Shown here: positions 61,301-64,000 of the stretch, piece by piece
Layout of the letters: each line of letters begins with the position of its first letter
Position numbering within the stretch: the stretch's first letter is position 1
Source: Carex sylvatica
Taxonomy: Eukaryota; Streptophyta; Magnoliopsida; Poales; Cyperaceae
NCBI GenBank assembly: GCA_964058845.1
Contig: CAXKVR010000295.1
Coordinates: 1 to 64,000, forward strand
Length of the DNA: 64,000 nucleotides
Direction of reading: 5' to 3'
Position numbers and translations under genes: made by a program
Notes under the pieces: model-generated
What the model was told of the DNA's origin: nothing
Database searches by the model: none
What the model saw: the letters and a program-made list of their open reading frames with translations, nothing else

Positions 61301-63549
61301 ATGGAGTATCTGACCCTACAAACTAACCAATGCCAGTAAAAGAAGAAATTGAAAAATTGACCTAATTGCAAACCCGACCAACCCAAAACTTGAACATAAA
61401 ACTTGCCCCCAAATTCAAAGATGACCTAATTTGGAAGCCCCAAGACCTAATATTAAAAACTCAAATATTGATCCAATCTAAATGACTAAACACCCAAACC
61501 CTTAATGATCTGAACCAAACTAGACCTATCTGCTAAGTACCACCACCATCTCAAGTACGAGAATTTTGGTAATTAAAAGAATTTTAAAACTCACTTGGCA
61601 CCAGGCTTGGCCACATTAGTAAAAATCTTCCTGGCAGCAATTTTGGCCTCTAGCTCACTGAGTATATGTGTTGAGGAATCCTCCGCCGTATCTGTAGCTA
61701 TTAGCGGGATCCGCTTGTCCAGTGTTGTCAATGCCCCGTACCTCACAATTCCAATTAATCTTTTCATGTTCCATGCAGATATGTTTCTCTGGTTCAGCTT
61801 ATGGAGTTGGTCAATGGTGATGCCTTCTTCTTTTTTGTTTCCCGACAATGCCCTTGAGAGGCGGATGCCTTTACCTATTTGGCCACTGTTCTTAGCAGGT
61901 ATCGCCGTTGCCTGGAGATCGCTCGGCATTGTTGCACCGGCCTTTTGAAGCCTCTGAACTTCAACCATTGTCTGGTTATCTTCATAAACCGGCGGCCCAG
62001 AAAGTGTCTCTACCACGTATTGGTTGAAAAGGGCTTCTTGGATCCGATCGAAGTATGTGCTGACATGAAAGGAGGCGGCCAGTACCTAACGTAACAACCA
62101 CAAAATCAATTGTTAGCAGTAGAATAAAAGATATAAATTGCTTTGTAACTATCAATTAGAGTTGTAATTACCTTGGACTAGACAAAATGATGATTAATAG
62201 GTGGTTCAGATGTACAACCAAACTACATTCTTTGTGATTAGATTAAATTCTCTGGGTAGTTTCTAAAAAGGATATTTAAGTAAATTACGTAATCTCACTC
62301 ATGAAGTTGATCAAAATAACAACTAAAAATTAAAATTAATTAGAATTTGTACTTTGAGAAGCAGTGTTTTGACAAGGCGTAGGATGGTTGCAACAAGGAG
62401 GCAGAAAAGGATCTTGCTAACATAAGGCAACACGGGGCTGTGCGAGGTTTTCCTATCGAACAAATAGTTCCATGCAATGAGAACAAGGCCAAGCCAAAGA
62501 CAATTCTGTACAGCACTCTTGACGCCGTAAACAAAGTACAGCACTTTCTTCCTCATTACAAAATTTCGTTCAATGAGGAACACAGCCACACGAACAAGCC
62601 AACCGGAGACTAGCCGGCCACATATAAGAGTCAAGATTAGTACATCCCATTTCCATATATGGAGGCTCCAAACGGTTTGCCTCGTCAGCCATGGAATCAC
62701 TAGGCTGCACACCAATAATGCAATTATCAGTATCAGACTAAGCGATTGTAAGATGGTCCACGTGTCAAACTTTGTTTTCTTCAGTTCATCGGGTATGTCA
62801 AAATCCATGAGGAGGTCATCATTATCCTCATCAGCTGGGCCTGATTTACCCCCTGTCGCCTCCGATTTGAGTTGCCCTGACCTGGGCACTGGTGACCAGC
62901 CCGATCTCCTGTCCGGGTTGGGATTTTTAACGGGCGATGGAGGATGCTGTGGTGGTGGATCCAATAAACGAGACCGGGTCTTGGCTCGAAGCAGAGAAGG
63001 TGATTGGCCAATTGATGAATTTGATGTGCAACGGATGACTTCACCGTCACCGCCCCTGGCACCACCACAGTTCATTTTCTTCTCATCAGATGAAGAGGAA
63101 GAGCTATCATTTGATTCGCGGGGAAGCGACTGTTCCAAGGCATCTTGGAACGAAATACGATGCTCCTTTGATTCAGAGCCTAGAGAAGAACCCTTGTTGA
63201 AGAAGTCCATATCGAGGTCCACTGCCGGCGACATTGTAACGCCCGTGGTGTCTCTCTTGCGTAAAAACGAACTAATTAGCCGAGACGGCGGATCCTTAGT
63301 GGGGCTACTGTCAAAGGTGAACCCGCCATTGCCAACTCCGCCTTCTTGCGAGAAGTCATAACTGCTTTCTCTCCACACTTGGGAATTCGGAGAAGAGGCG
63401 GTGGCTGCTGAGGTGGTCTCGACGAGGTTCTGGCTGTTGCCATCTATCTTCACGACCACCTCGTGTCGATCGTGCTCGGGGAGGATCGGAAGCTTGTCCT
63501 GTTTGCGGTCGTACGGTTTCGGTTTCACCGATGTGCGCAGTGTATCCAT
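58339..63549 (-). CDS. MSL10-like: Mechanosensitive channel protein, MSL10-type (minus-strand paralog)
   Basis: Encodes an 864-residue MscS-like channel with the same plan as the plus-strand paralog. Exons in transcript order are 63549-62353, 62085-61595, 59684-59561, 59469-59176, 58933-58731 and 58624-58339. All introns are GT-AG, and exons 2-6 have exactly the same lengths as in the paralog. Six membrane segments are predicted, TM1-TM4 at the end of exon 1 and TM5-TM6 in exon 4. The pore helix carries FGNT and FVMHPFDVG, followed by RCEIEGVQ with the usual Gly. Exon 5 holds VEEMNIMSTVFLRYDN and NYYRSPDMGD. The N terminus has a Ser-rich, Gly-rich insert that the paralog lacks (about residues 148-186). 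Intron 2 (59685-61594) is about 400 bp longer than in the paralog. The start ATG and its context match the paralog. This copy looks closer to the ancestral form; both are probably functional, but only sequence integrity supports that. Confidence 0.93.
60677..60715. repeat. Tandem 19-bp duplication in intron 2 of the minus-strand MSL gene
   Basis: TATCTTTATATGGGTTCAC occurs twice in a row. It falls inside a 90-codon antisense open frame (60549-60821) that I regard as chance, since the sequence is intronic and its counterpart in the paralog is not open. Confidence 0.85.
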
Positions 63550-64000
63550 GGCGAGAAAGAAATTTTAGTACAATGTAGTAGCACAGGAGAGATAAAATGT
63601 CGAGATGGAGATGAAAAGTTTTAAAAGAGAAAGGAAAGTCGGGTGCAGCCTACATTTGGAAGTACGAGCTCTTTTGGCACACAAATTTGCGGCCTTGTTT
63701 ATTCGGGTCGGTGACTCACTGTATGCAGGTGGCCATATCAACAAAGATACAAGCGACGAAAATGGCGATAAAGAAAGAAAACGGCGGGTAGGTATTTTGA
63801 AAGGAGTCAGTAGTGGGTTACGTGGCGTGTTGCGGTCTTGCGGGTGGGATTGGTATTTGTTTTTGGGGCGGAGATTAGGTTTTTAAAAATGTATTAGAAC
63901 GTAATCAGTGCCTTACTGGAAGGATGGTCCAATTGGGATATCAAAGTTGGTCTCGGGAGTCGTAATATTAGATCGGATTTACTCGACAGTCAAAGACAGC
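63550..64000 (-). promoter_or_regulatory. Upstream region and 5' leader of the minus-strand MSL gene
   Basis: Continuous here, whereas the matching sequence of the plus-strand gene is spread over 38073-38296, 40018-40059 and 44332-44507. The leader is CT-rich on the coding strand. No clear TATA box: the place where the paralog has (AT)8 reads TTTGTGTGCC here. Conservation of the distal block between paralogs may mean shared regulatory sites, or only shared ancestry. The 93-codon plus-strand frame at 63605-63886 is not taken as a gene. Confidence 0.6.

Noticed and set aside
62573..63361. 262-codon plus-strand frame opposite exon 1 of the minus-strand MSL gene
   Set aside because: Antisense shadow of a clear coding exon; the 236-codon minus frame at 44690-45400 is the same effect in the paralog.
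63605..63886. 93-codon plus-strand frame at the right edge
   Set aside because: It lies antisense in the upstream region of the minus-strand MSL gene, and the homologous text at 38073-38296 is not open.

Overview
The window is nuclear DNA from a flowering plant. It holds intron-rich MscS-like channel genes, a Ty3-type retrotransposon primed by initiator tRNA-Met, hAT- and Mutator-type MITEs, a LINE fragment and AT-rich intergenic DNA. The species cannot be told from the sequence.

Region 1 (1-37650) is a tandem macro-repeat with a period of about 12.76 kb. Two complete units (12132-24887 and 24888-37650) follow one left-truncated unit (1-12131). The copies differ by only about ten substitutions that I could see, plus microsatellite length changes. 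Each unit is a nested pile of transposons: a 557-bp hAT-type MITE, a 2.64-kb LTR, a primer-binding site, a stop-riddled gag-protease pseudogene cut off at the start of reverse transcriptase, a second truncated copy of the same MITE and its flank, a foldback element with a Mutator-type MITE inside it, a 44-bp minisatellite, a 3' LINE fragment with poly(A), an (AAT)n tract, a second hAT MITE with a perfect 8-bp target duplication, and a tRNA-like SINE candidate. I see no intact gene here.

Region 2 (37651-44507) begins 0.4 kb before DNA homologous to the upstream region of the second channel gene. Compared with that paralog, the upstream region of the first gene has been split by about 1.7 kb of inserted DNA (38297-40017, flanked by an 11-bp near-perfect duplication) and about 4.3 kb of further repeat-rich DNA (40060-44331).

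Region 3 (44508-63549) holds two paralogous MSL10-type mechanosensitive channel genes arranged tail to tail. The plus-strand gene (44508-49759) encodes 831 residues and the minus-strand gene (58339-63549) 864. Both have six exons, identical splice phases and no coding lesion. The plus-strand copy is the more remodelled: a MITE and a duplicated splice acceptor in intron 1, a replaced segment in its N-terminal domain, a Gly-to-Glu change just after the pore helix, and an interrupted upstream region. The 8.5-kb spacer (49820-58290) carries a 1.2-kb palindromic element with a satellite-like core, a degenerate tandem array, another Mutator-type MITE and a low-complexity element.

The two channels may work as homo- or heteromeric stretch-gated anion channels. 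The rest of the window is mobile-element DNA with no visible link to them. I found nothing that qualifies as a wholly new biological system. The best leads are the macro-repeat array and the one-sided remodelling of one channel paralog.
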